Assembly: GCF_011745365.1 (NCBI RefSeq)
Contig: NW_024468910.1
Coordinates: 1,392,068-1,456,067 of the forward strand
Length of the DNA: 64,000 nt
Source of the DNA: Cryphonectria parasitica EP155
Taxonomy: Eukaryota > Ascomycota > Sordariomycetes > Diaporthales > Cryphonectriaceae
Direction: 5' to 3'
Part shown: positions 10,042 to 20,729 of the stretch, in pieces
Position numbering within the stretch: the first letter of the stretch is position 1
Layout: each line of letters starts with the position of its first letter
Program-made: the position numbers and the translations under genes
The notes under the pieces: model-generated
Databases searched by the model: none
What the model saw: only the letters and a program-made list of their open reading frames with translations
Told to the model about the DNA's origin: nothing

Positions 10042-12330
10042 GCGCTAGCTTTCCTTTTCCAATCTTCAGCTATCTTTTCTTAAGCGTTTTTAACATTCTT
10101 TTGTGATTTCCACGAGTTTTCGCTTGCTGAGTAACTTTTCCACTTGATAAGGTATTTCCTTATACTATCTGTGCTTCTATACTTGAGGATTTTTTCTATC
10201 TTATATTCTGGCTCATTGTTCTCTACTTCTGCTGTATTATCCGTAAGTATTTCCTGTGCTGCTAGTTCCAACAGTGAAATATGGAAAACCGGATATATCC
10301 TTATCTCATAAGATAATGCTAATTCGTAGTTGATTAAGAAGATCTGTTGCAAGATCTTGAATAGTTCCAATTTCTTATAATCGAGTTTGTTGCTAGATCT
10401 GATTATTTTAATGTTTTTTCGAAGTAGATAGATCTTATCTCCCTTCTATAGAATTGGTTCTCTAATCCTTTTGGAGTTTGTATATTGCATTATTCGTTTC
10501 TGAACGAATTATAGTTCTAACTGAAATTCTTCCTAAGCCTTCTTAATTTTCTTAATTCTTTTGTCTGCAGCTTCTGCATCTGCTTCTAGCAGTATCTCGT
10601 AGTAAGCTATTGGATTGTATCTGTAGAGTACAAAGAATAGTGATTTCTTTGTTATACTTATATCTGCGCTATTATAAGCAAACTATATAAGAAGCAACAG
10701 ATCAACTTAGTTATTCTGTTTCTAATTAATATAGTATTGAAGATACTATTCGATAATCTGATTTATTCTTTCTATCTATTCATCTATTTGCAGATAAAAT
10801 GCTATAGATATTCTATAGTATATTCCGAGCTATTTTATAAGTAAAGTTCAAAACTTCGAGTTAAACTTTCTATTCTTATTGAAAATCACTTCTTCTAATA
10901 TGCTATGATTAGCAATAATCATTCTGAGAAATGTATATGCAAGTTCTTCTGCTATACTGCTTTCCTTGTAGGGAAGAAAATAAGCATACTTGCTCAGTTT
11001 GCAAACCATTACTAGAATGCTATTATATTGCATTCTAATTAAGAATTCTCATAAGAGAGATAGCTTAATAATGAAGTTTAGACTAATGGATTGCTAAATA
11101 GTTGTAAATACTAGTAAGAGATATAGTAGTTTGTAAGGCTTGTATCTTTCTGCTTTATTCTTCTTGCAGCTATTGCATTGTTATAGGATATTTCTAATTC
11201 TTTTCCTAAAGCTTGGTAGATTTCAGTATTTTTTGATATATTCGTAGGTTGCTCTGACTCTCTGATATCTGTATGCTAATGCACTATATATCTTCTTAAT
11301 ATAGTTATCTTGTTTATTTGGAGTTATTAATTCTGAATTCTTTTCTGAGAATCCGATTCTGAAGATAGCATTCAGCTTTCTATATGCATTAACAAGATTT
11401 CCTGACTCATCTTGAGTAAAGATGTTCTATATATCCAAGGAATTTGTATCTTAATAATCTAACTATTTGCTAAGAGCATCTGCTTATCCATTTTCCAAGC
11501 CTTTGCAGTATACAATCTTGAAATCAAACTATAAGAGGAATTCTGCTCATCTAACTTATTGCTTGTTCAAGACTTTGATCATCATGAATATAGTTAGATT
11601 CTTGTAATCCGAGTGAACTATGATCGGATACTGTGCACTGATGAAATAGTATTGCTATTCTTCAAAGGCTTTCACTATTGCTATAAGCTTCTGATCAGGG
11701 ATTCTGTAGTTGATTTCTGAGCTGTTCAGTTTCTTCGAAAAGTTGCTTACAATCCTTAGATGCTCTTGATCATCTCGCTAATCAAGTTGTTCTCCAAGTG
11801 CATATCCCGATGCATCGGTTTCAACTTCAAAAGATTTATAGGAGTCTGCTTCATACAGAATCAGCTCTGAGATGATATGCTTGATGATTTCATTAAAGGC
11901 TTCTTGTGCCTTGAGGATTTATTTGAAAGGTTGATTCTTTTTGGTAAGATTTGTAAGAGGGTATGCGATCCAGCTGTAGTTCTTAATGAACTGCTTATAG
12001 AAGTTGATATATCCGAGGAAAAACCTAATATCCCTGATGTTTCTGAGAATTGGCTAATTTCTGATAGCTTCTACTTTATCTTTCTGTAGCTTGATGCATT
12101 CTAGCTCGATTATAAATCTGAGGTAGTTGATTTTTTGTATGTAAAAGTAACTCTTTGCAGGTTTTACAAGAAGTTTTGCATCTTGGAGCGTTTACAATAC
12201 TATCTTCATATGTTTCTTATATTTTTCCAGTATTCGAGAGAAAATGAGGATGTTATTGAGATATGCAATGACGAACTGATCCAGATGCTTGCATAGAATG
12301 TAATTGATCATTTCCTGAAACGAAGCTAGG
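10038..12330 (-). pseudogene. pol: G1-b pol (RT part, RNase H, integrase, chromodomain)
   Basis: The chromodomain frame (10370-10080) reads EYKIEKILKYRS...YLIKWKSYSASENSW, a good match to chromodomains that tether integrase to H3K9-methylated chromatin. Integrase core is at about 11100-10600; the open piece 11033-10848 carries NSILVMVCKLSKYAYF. The first catalytic Asp near 11075 is Asn (SLNFIIKL). RNase H lies at about 11880-11470 and partial RT at 11900-12330 with a YLNN box. The pol stop (complement of 10038-10040) overlaps the antisense stop. Confidence 0.88.
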
Positions 12331-12640
12331 TGTCAGGGTAAAAAGGGCACACAAGTGAGGTGAAGGGGTGTGAGCTGCTCCCAAGCCGCTCTGTTGATGC
12401 TTCCATTCAAAGGGACTACTGAACCTATCTCCCTCCTCCTCTTTTTCGCTGCTGGACCTGTTGTTCCCCTTTCCCTTATGTACACAATTGGCCTGGACTA
12501 GATGGGATGACAATGGCCTGATGGCCACGCGGCATCGTACGAGAGCGCTGCTTCGGAGCGAAGCCCTCGCAGCAGCCCTGGACCGCCACCAGGGGTCGCA
12601 AGGGCCACCTATTTCCTTTGTGCGCATACAAGCCCTGACA
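12331..12640. repeat. S310 repeat copy 1, at a recombination junction
   Basis: A 310-bp GC-richer repeat with TGTCAGGG...CCCTGACA ends; the second copy is at 41710-42019 in reverse. Left DNA is G1 RT, right DNA is G1 integrase, and the flanking 5-mers (CTAGG, CTTTT) do not match. This copy therefore marks a crossover between two S310 insertions in different G1 elements. It is a solo LTR or a short TIR element; the TG...CA ends and 5-bp TSD of copy 2 favour a solo LTR. Confidence 0.75.
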
Positions 12641-12990
12641 CTTTTTCTAGCATGCTATAATTAGCAATAATTATTCTGAGAAATGTATATACGAGTTCTT
12701 CTGCTATACTGCTTTTCTTGTAAAGAAGAAAGTAAGTATACTTGCTTAATCTGCAAATTATTATTAAAATGCTATTATATTGCATCTTAGTTAAGAATTC
12801 TTATAAGAGAAATAGCTTGATAATAAAGTTTAAACTAATGAATTGCTAAATAATTATAAGTATTAGTAAGGAATATAATAGTTTATAAAGCTTATATCTT
12901 TCTGCTTTATTTTTCTTGCAGCTATTATATTATTATAAGATATTCTTAATTCTTTTTCTTAAGCTTAATAGATTTCAGTATCTTCTAATG
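12641..12990 (-). pseudogene. G1-h integrase fragment, first segment
   Basis: The minus strand matches the G1 integrase core and upstream zinc-binding region (equivalent to 30824-31180 in G1-c). The first catalytic Asp is Asn. This is the left surviving end of an old copy later split by the N1 solo LTR, G2-a, G1-c and G2-b. Confidence 0.85.
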
Positions 12991-13203
12991 TGTCAGGGCC
13001 GATTGTGCCAGCAAGGCTCAGGGCCAGCTAAGCCAGCTGGATTACGGATGACTAAGCAATATGCGGCTATAAAGCGGCTTTCTAGCCACGTCAGCACTGC
13101 TGAGCAGAACTTAGCTCCTTAGGCCTCAATGTTATTCTGGTTGTATGCCCCTGAAAGAGAGAAAGACCTCGCCACATTGCCTTTGCAACCTTTCCACCTG
13201 ACA
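12991..13203 (+). repeat. Solo LTR of N1
   Basis: A 213-bp copy of the N1 LTR flanked by TAATG on both sides (12986-12990 and 13204-13208), a clean 5-bp TSD inside the G1-h integrase. It is almost free of RIP although the DNA around it is heavily mutated. Confidence 0.9.
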
Positions 13204-13252
13204 TAATGCATTTATAAATTGCTCTAACTCTCTAGTATTCATACGCTAGTAT
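13204..13252 (-). pseudogene. G1-h integrase sliver between insertions
   Basis: 49 bp of G1 integrase-upstream sequence between the solo LTR and G2-a. It continues at 25573 once G2-a is removed. Confidence 0.8.
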
Positions 13253-13577
13253 TGAACCAGAACTAGGGCGCCGTCGCTCTCGAAAGAAAAAAAAAAAGGG
13301 ACAAACAGCTGCCGAAGCAATGAGCAAGGGCTCGTGCAACCCAAGCGTGCCTGTACAGATGAGAACAGCAAACTAAGGCCTCACGGGCACAAGAACAGGA
13401 TGAAAAACCTGTCTTAGACCTGTCCAAAGGGTTCAAAATTGAAAAGAAGAGAAAGGATGCTTGATTGTTGCTTATAGCTAAAGAATTTGAAAAGTGAATG
13501 GTGTTCTTTATATGTATAAGAACCCTTGACCCACTGTACTCCACGTCCCACGGACTACCACCCTAGCTACTACAACA
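13253..13577 (-). repeat. G2-a 3' LTR (325 bp)
   Basis: The plus strand begins TGAACCAGAACTAGGGCGCC and ends in ACAACA. It differs from 25248-25572 by about a dozen transitions and is far less mutated than the interior. The minus frame 13544-13263 within it is not a gene. Confidence 0.9.
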
Positions 13578-13590
13578 GTCCTCCCCCAGC
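13578..13590 (-). other. G2-a polypurine tract
   Basis: The minus strand reads GCTGGGGGAGGAC right before the 3' LTR. Confidence 0.8.
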
Positions 13591-13699
13591 AACTTTCTTC
13601 CAAAGTTGCAACAAGTCCAATGATATACCAGATCTGATCAGAGGGAGATGAAGTAAAGAAATAAAGAATTTATTGCAAACTGCTAAAGGAAATACTACA

Positions 13700-16600
13700 A
13701 ATCAAACTATTCTCTTCCATTTAATTCTTATGCTTCTCTCTATTGCTTGAGCTATTATACAAATCAATGCAGAAGTATTAGTATTCATCTTCAATCTATT
13801 TGTAATACGGATACAATCTGAACAGATCCTAATGCTGATCTTTTCTCTATTTCCGTCTGCTCTCAAACTCTGCTCGAGCAGCAGCAGCAGCAGCAGTTCT
13901 CTTCTAATTCTGCATTCTTATTCAACGGATTCTTTTGCAGTCCGCTTCATATATATCTATCTTGATAGCATGATCGAACTCTATTCAGTTTGGAGAATCT
14001 ACTGAGAGCTTGATAGAGTTAAAGCTATGAAGCTTATTTTATAGAAGCATACAAAGCTTCTGAGATTTATTAGGAAAACTGGAAGATATAATGTTGCTGC
14101 TTCTCAGTTTCTGATGCAATGGAGCTTTAGTAGCACGTTCAAGCTTAGCTATTTGCTGCATTAATAGGTTGATTATTAGTTCTGAACTAATAGATATTTC
14201 TCAAGATAAAGAGGAGTAAGGATTAGTAAGAGTTTCGAATAGGAGTTGACTTAACTCTAAGCTGATACTATATTCTCTTGATAAATATAAGATCGGGCTA
14301 GCTGAAGCTATGCTCTCTTGGAACTATTATCTTAACAGAACTAGGCTGGATGTTCTACTCGCTCTGAAATCCTCTAGAGCAAAGGCTGATATATTCTTTC
14401 TCATTCTGTTGAGATCGCTTTTAATAGATAATTCAAGCAAGTCTACAACTCTTCTTATAAAGAAGATAATATTCAGCTTATAGATTATATTTAGTACTCT
14501 ATTAGCTTCTACTTATACAGCTTTGTATTCTTGAAGTAAAGCATTCCTTCTTAATAGCTAATCAGAATATTGTATATAGTTGCTATATCTCAGCTTATAA
14601 AAGAAAGCTTAGCAGTGCAAGCTTATTATAGCCATCTCTGCATCTTATTCTTTCACATTTTGTACAATCTCTCTATAATTAAGATAGAGAGCTTGCTTTC
14701 AGTCTGAATAGCTACTAGATAATTAATAGAAATCAGTAGATTTCAGGATTCGAAGGCGAAATAGTTTGATTATATAGAGCAGAGCTGCATTCGAATCATT
14801 ATCTAGCAGCATAGTTGGAATATTCTTGAAATTCTAATCCTAATTAGCTCTAGTACTTCTGAGCTGATTGTTCAAATAGTGCTTGCTTATATAAGCTAGT
14901 AGAATATCGCTGAATTTGTATATAGCAATATAAAATCCTTTTTCAGTCTTTATATTAAGCTAAGATAGAGCATAAGCTGAAATTGCTGTATTGACTGAGA
15001 GAAGAATCTATAAGCGCTTCTATCTAGCTTTATATCTAAGCAGATCCTGCTTATTAAGAATATCAGAAAAGCTAAATGAATAAGCTATTAATAGAATACA
15101 AAGATATCTCATCAAGAATACATCTTATTAATTATACTAAGCATAATAATAAAAAATAGCTATAGCATACTACAAACTAATATCTTAAAAAACTTCTGCA
15201 TCTAAGAATCCAATCAGATTATAAATATTGAAAAGATATCTAAAAGAATTAGTGCTGAAGATTGTAAGCAAGTATAACTTACAAGAAAGCAACTCTGGAA
15301 AGTACTTCTCAACAAATTCTGCTACTAGATGATTTTCTTCATTTCTTAAACTAAAGTAAAGCGAACAACTCTTAATTACTTCAGTTGGATATAGCGCTCT
15401 GAGAAAGATAGTTTGAAAGCAGTAAGCTTTAGTTATTCAGTTTTCTCAGCTATGCTGAACAAATAGAAATAGAGAGTATTTGAATTCAGCTATTGCTGCT
15501 GAGTTGAAAGAAAAGTGAAAAGGAAAGAACAGCTTTATCGAAAGATAAGCAATTGCAAGAAGCGTTTGCAAAGATATAAAGTTAAGAGACTGAGAAAGTA
15601 TTAACTAAGGAAGAAAGATAGAGAAGAATATAGCTTCAGCTAGAAAATCTATTAAGGAAGATAATATTATATAAGCAGAGCAGTTAATAATTTGCTTTAT
15701 TATTAGTATATAGATCTGAAGCAGTATTAATAAGAAAGAAAAAGAGTATATATATACTTAAGAAAGATAATTATAAAGAAGTTAAAGAAGGAGAAAGAAT
15801 AGCTAGCTGCAAGTGTAAATAAAATAGCTAATTTATCTTATTTAGCAATTATTCAAGTAATTCACTGCTTTCCGTTTATTATAAAGCAAATAGCTTTACT
15901 CTTAGCTAGATAGAAGCTATTCAGCAACAAACTAGATAGAAAGTATAATAACTCAGTTAAGTATATTTATTATTTATTACTATCTTATCAATCTTTAGCA
16001 AACTATTTAATAATCTCTCTCTTAGTTCATCTTGCCTTTCAATTCATTCTTTGTATAATAATTTCTCCTTCTATTAATCTTCTCTTATCCAGCTCTGTAA
16101 TATACTTAAGATATTTCAAATCATTACTAATACTGTTTTCTCTTTGCAGATAAATACTGCTCTTCAAGAGGTTAATAAGATCTGAATCTGATTTTCTTCT
16201 TCAGTTTCTTCTTCTCAGAGCAGCAATTACTATTAGCTCAAGAATATTCATATTAATTTCCTTAATATTATGGATTTCAATACTATTAAGAGAAATCTTA
16301 GCTTAATATACGCTTCTTGAAATATCTAAAGCGATATTATATTTTGGAATAACTTACTGCTAAGCTCTAGCTTTGCTACTTATTTTGCAAAGCTGAACAA
16401 TAAGAATTCTATCAAACTGAATCCTATTATAATATATAAAGCTGATTGAAAGCTCTTTAGCGAGTATCTTATCTGCATCTTCTCCTGCTCTAAGCAAGTA
16501 AATTCTCTTCTTATTCAGTTCTATAATCAGTATAATCTAGTTTTTTGCAATTGCTGCTTCCATTGATACGCTACTGCTTGCATATTTATATAAAAATAGC

Positions 16601-17345
16601 AGATTAATATTAACTAGCTTTTTCTAGAATGCATTTCAATAAAGAGCTTCTTTAATAGGAAATGTAGCAATTGCATTTATTATGCAGAGTCTGAATATAA
16701 TTATACTAAAGATTTTTCTTATATCAAAGAATATAATATATAAATAAGATTTCCATTCTAATATCTTTAATCAGATTTGAATATATACTAATTATTATTC
16801 TTCTTGCAATATTAGTACTCGTTTTATTAATTCAGCTTTTAATGTATAATTAAGATAGATTCTTAAATTAATTCCAATGCTAATATTGAGCGTATTATCA
16901 AAGCTCAATATAAGCTTATACGAAATAAAAGTATTATATATAATCAGATTAAATAGATTCCTCTTATGCTAAGAAAGTAGTATTTACAAGATATTGTAAG
17001 TTTTATAATCAATTATAATTGCAATGCTTAAAAAGATTATTGCTAATTTTATCTATACAGATTAGCAAGAAGAATACTGCTTCTTCTACTTCCAAAAAGA
17101 AAATATCTGGATCTGAGCAGGCAGCTCTACAATCTATATCTCGTAGCAAGAATAAAGGCAAGAGCAAAGCTGTAGTAGGATCTTGTATTGAGAAACAAGC
17201 TAAGTTCGTTCAATCTCAAGATTCTTTCTCTGTTTTTAATAACGATTCTTCAGCAGATAATACAGATAATATAGATCTGAATAGGATGAAGAAAGAGCTA
17301 TTGAATGATATTTATAAGTATTCCAATAATGAGAATAATATATAA
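13700..17345 (+). pseudogene. Antisense multi-exon gene of G2-a, unknown function
   Basis: A plus-strand gene remnant opposite to G2 pol. Support: a Gln run (six CAG codons) near 13878; a Cys-rich stretch at about 16555-16690 with FCNCC, then ATAC, LEC and KCSNC, similar to the fungal DUF3716-type Cys domain (tentative); and a 65-nt intron at 16996-17060. Splicing joins YLQDI to ISKKNTASS in frame, and the last exon is then open for about 94 codons to TAA at 17345. That exon is Ser/Lys-rich then acidic. Upstream exons carry many RIP stops; their borders and the start are not resolved. A second copy sits in G2-b. Confidence 0.5.
16996..17060 (+). other. Spliceosomal intron in the G2-a antisense gene
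   Basis: GTAAGT donor, TTGCTAAT branch-like site at 17040-17047, TATACAG acceptor; 65 nt. The G2-b copy (56322-56386) has the same length with a better branch site (GCTAAC), but its donor is mutated from GT to AT. Confidence 0.7.
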
Positions 17346-18100
17346 AAGTAAGGAATTTCTATAAGTTGCAGTATTTCTTTAACGCTTTGCATTTTTCATG
17401 TATTGCATTCCAATATACTGCAATTTTTAAATAACAAAAATAGCTTTAGAGCTAGTTAACATGCTCTGTATTGAGTGCTTTGAAATTTTTAGATAGGTTT
17501 ATAGTATTCTGTAGCGAGTAGTAGCAAACAATACTTCATTCCTCCTCTTTCAGCAAAATATACAAGATAGAATAGAAAAGATGAAAAGAAAACGTATTTT
17601 GCAAATAAAAAGGAAATATGAATAGAAAGAAATCAATCTTCTCTATAAGCTAGGAATGCTGATTTAGTTAGAATTGGTATAAATATCTTATTTCTATCTG
17701 CTTTCTCCTATTCTTATTTCTTCTTCTTCGCTGCTTATATAAAATGTTCATTATTACTAACTCCATTTCTATTCTTAGCATTATTATCTGCTTTAGTTGC
17801 TAAATTAATAATCTCTGAATTAGAACTGGTTTAGCTAAGCATAAGATTATGCTTAATAATATCTAGAATTCAGAATATAGCATTATTGCTTGAATCTATT
17901 TTCTAAACTTTAAGGATATTATTATTTAGTTCTTCTTATCAGAGAGCTCTTATCGAATTCAGCTTTTCTGCTAATAATTAGCTAGATTGAAGCTTAATAT
18001 CTTCTTCTCAAAGTATAAGTATCTTGGATTTCCAAATGCTATCCATATTCTATACAAACTTTTTGAGATTAGTAGCTAAATATATATCTTTTAGCAGAAC
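17346..18100. other. AT-rich stretch of G2-a without a recognisable gene
   Basis: Lies between the end of the antisense gene and the integrase C-terminus. It holds no long frame. The same stretch is present in G2-b (56672-57440), so it belongs to the element. Confidence 0.5.
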
Positions 18101-19400
18101 TCTATCTATAATCTTAAGCTTATAAGTATATTTATCTAGAATCTAAGCAATTAGATATGAACTCTTTCATTTATAAGAGATCTTAGTATTATACAAATAG
18201 CTTATTTTCCGAATATAATTATAGATAAGCATGAGATTTCCGATATTCAGTTGAGATTTTCATATCAGACTCTGCATTTGATTTTTAGCTATAATCTTTT
18301 AATAATATATCTGAATAGCTTTAATTGCCTTCTGCATATCATCTTTCTTAGCTGCAATTATTCTTAACTGCATTTCAAATGCTTTCTAAGGAGATTAGTT
18401 TTCAGTTTATATAAGAACTCTTTATATCAGGATTTCAGTTTTAATTGGAATAAGCAGCTTTTAATCGAAAATCAAATAGAAGGAGCTGTATTCATGCAAC
18501 TAATAAATTATAATCCTTTTAGCAAAGAGTACAAGTTTTAAATACTGCTTTCATCTCTAGAGTTAAGTATTAGCTAGCTTAGCAAGAGCACTTGCTAAGA
18601 AAAGATAATCAGCTTTTATTTATTCTTAAGCATAAGAATTATAACTAGAGATTTGAATAAGCAGGATCTCAAGAGCTCTAATAATCTTAGCTATTTCAGC
18701 CTTATTTTCTGATTCTCTATCAATAATAATTTTGAAAGAGCATTCGAATATAAGAATAATCTTCTCTAAAATAAACTTTCTTATTTTCGCAGCTATAGCT
18801 TTCTTAAGAGATCTTGCAAGCATATAGCTAGTTAGATTATAGCAAGCTTCTGCAAGATATCTATAACTGCTATTCTCAGCTATATATTGAATATTAATGC
18901 TGATTCTTATAAAGAATTGATTTGAAAGAATCGGAATTATTCCTTTCTTTTACATCTTTGAATCAAACTTTGCATACTTCTTGCAATCCGAGATAGCATT
19001 AGCTATATCTATTCAAAGATCTTTTCAATAGTAGAATTGCTTAATATAAGCTACTGTAAAATCTTAGCTTCAGTATTCAAATTTAGTATAATATTCTCTA
19101 ATAATTCAGCAATAAAGATCAGAATTATCTACTATCTATTAGCATAGGAGTTTCGCATTAGCGCAGCGCTATAGAGCCTGATTAAGTACTTGATACTTTA
19201 ATGCCTTTACTATAAAATTCTTGCAATTTCTCTTGAAAAGTTTTAGTAAAATAATTCTGTAATATAAGAACTCTGCATACTATTTTAACTATTCCGTTTA
19301 CTAAAGAGTTAAATTTAGCAGTAATACTAGATTAGCTTCATCTAAATTCATACTATTAAGCTGAGCATTATACCAGTTCTCAATATTGCTATCTTCATCT
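18100..19400 (-). pseudogene. G2-a integrase
   Basis: The open piece 18823-18626 reads ARSLKKAIAAKIRKFILEK, then FKIIIDRESENKAEI, then IQISSYNSYA. These match the second catalytic Asp (VDGGPENK-like) and the following SAYHPQA-like motif of Gypsy integrases. Flanking parts are fragmented by stops. I could not see a chromodomain. Confidence 0.75.
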
Positions 19401-19429
19401 TCCTTAAATAGTATTAAATATAGAGATTG

Positions 19430-20720
19430 AAAAAAAGCATTAGCTATAGAATTCTTTAATCTAAGAATATATTTAATAATAAAATCGAATATCTTAATTA
19501 CTGCTATTTATCTATTCAGAAAAGCACTAGATATATTATTCATTTCTTTATTGAATTAGTTTATTAGAATATAAGTATTAATTTCCAGAATAAAATAGTA
19601 ATTATAAAGATACTGCTAAAGAGATTATAAAGTATAGAGAATAGTGCAATACTCTCTCTTAATAGCATCATACTTCTATGCTGCAACTATTCAGATTCTG
19701 CTAACGAAATATGCTAGCTTTCATTTATTCTCTACTATCTGCATCAGTATAGCATCTCAGCTTAACAAGCTTATATTTACTATAAGAACAATCTTTCCAG
19801 CATTAGTACTGTAATCAATTGAAATAATAATTGAACGAGATATGAGTATTCGGATAAGTATAGCAACAGCTTCTTTCTATTCCTTCTCCTATCTTCATAT
19901 AGCATCTTTCTTGAAAAGATTATAAAGTAATCAAGCAATAATTATAAAGTTCTAAATCCAAGCTGCATAATAAATAACTAATCCAATAAAAGAGCGAATA
20001 TTCTTAATATTCTTGCATTCTATCCAGATCAGAAGCTTTTCTATCTTTCTATTCTGAGATTATCATTTGCTGAAATCAATGATATAACTAATCATATCAA
20101 CTTTCACTTAGCATTATTCTAACTTGAATGCTGAGATTATAGCTTCAGCTAGCTCTGCATTTATAAGAATCTTATTAAGGTTTCCGATATGCTCAGCAAT
20201 GTATCTATGCACTCCAAGAAGGCTTGAAACCTCTTCATCCCTATAGATTATTGTGAAATTATAAACAGAAATGTTATTAAGGAAAAGCTAGCATATATAA
20301 GAAATAAGATTATATAGAAATCTAATCATTATCCTTATAAACTAAGCAACAGAGTTAGTAGCACTCTGAAATAGAATATACATTCTAAACAAGCTTAAGA
20401 GCATTGAGAAAATCATTATATCCCTGCTGTTAGAATGCAATTGCACTTAATCATATTTAGAAAAGAAGTTAAACAATAAAAGAATCTTGTATATAGCAAA
20501 CTCTTCCGAGAATTCATCTAAGGCAAGCAGCATGAAAGCATTCTTGAAGCTATGCTTATTATACTTTTAAGCATTATTAATCAGATATAAGCTATTATTC
20601 TTTTTGATAATAAGAAATCAGTTATTTCTGTATAATGCATAGCATTTCTTAATAATCTCTTATCTGATATATTATTTCAGAAGCTTTATTAACTTTAGCT
20701 TAAGAGTATTAGGGATTGAA
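19430..20720 (-). pseudogene. G2-a RT and RNase H
   Basis: RT lies at about 20720-19960. Compared with the cleaner G2-b copy (59911-59441) it has the YSFKNAFMLPASDEF region, NSVAQFMRIIVR and a catalytic box FLNNI where intact relatives have FLDD. RNase H spans about 19960-19430, with motifs equivalent to RYESG, KRE and a tail like TRWLAWIRLFDF-VRHVPG. Many TAA/TAG stops. Confidence 0.8.
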
Positions 20721-20729
20721 ATGTGCTTC

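Larger units (their letters stand above)
8915..12330 (-). mobile_element. G1-b: truncated G1 chromovirus
   Basis: This minus-strand copy has a 3' LTR (low coordinates), polypurine tract, antisense gene, chromodomain, integrase, RNase H and part of RT. It ends inside RT at 12330, where S310 joins it to the integrase of a different copy (G1-h). Its gag and 5' LTR are missing. Confidence 0.88.

Noticed and set aside
12331..12640. S310 as a TIR-type DNA transposon (MITE)
   Set aside because: Only about 8 bp of inverted termini, TG...CA ends and a 5-bp TSD at the other copy suit a solo LTR better; not excluded.
13263..13544. A 93-residue minus frame repeated at 25258-25539
   Set aside because: Lies wholly inside the G2 LTRs; conserved only because the LTR copies are nearly identical, and disrupted in the third LTR at 37393.
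13867..13896. CAG run as an unstable microsatellite of interest
   Set aside because: Only about six to seven units, shorter and interrupted in the G2-b copy; more likely a Gln run of the antisense gene.
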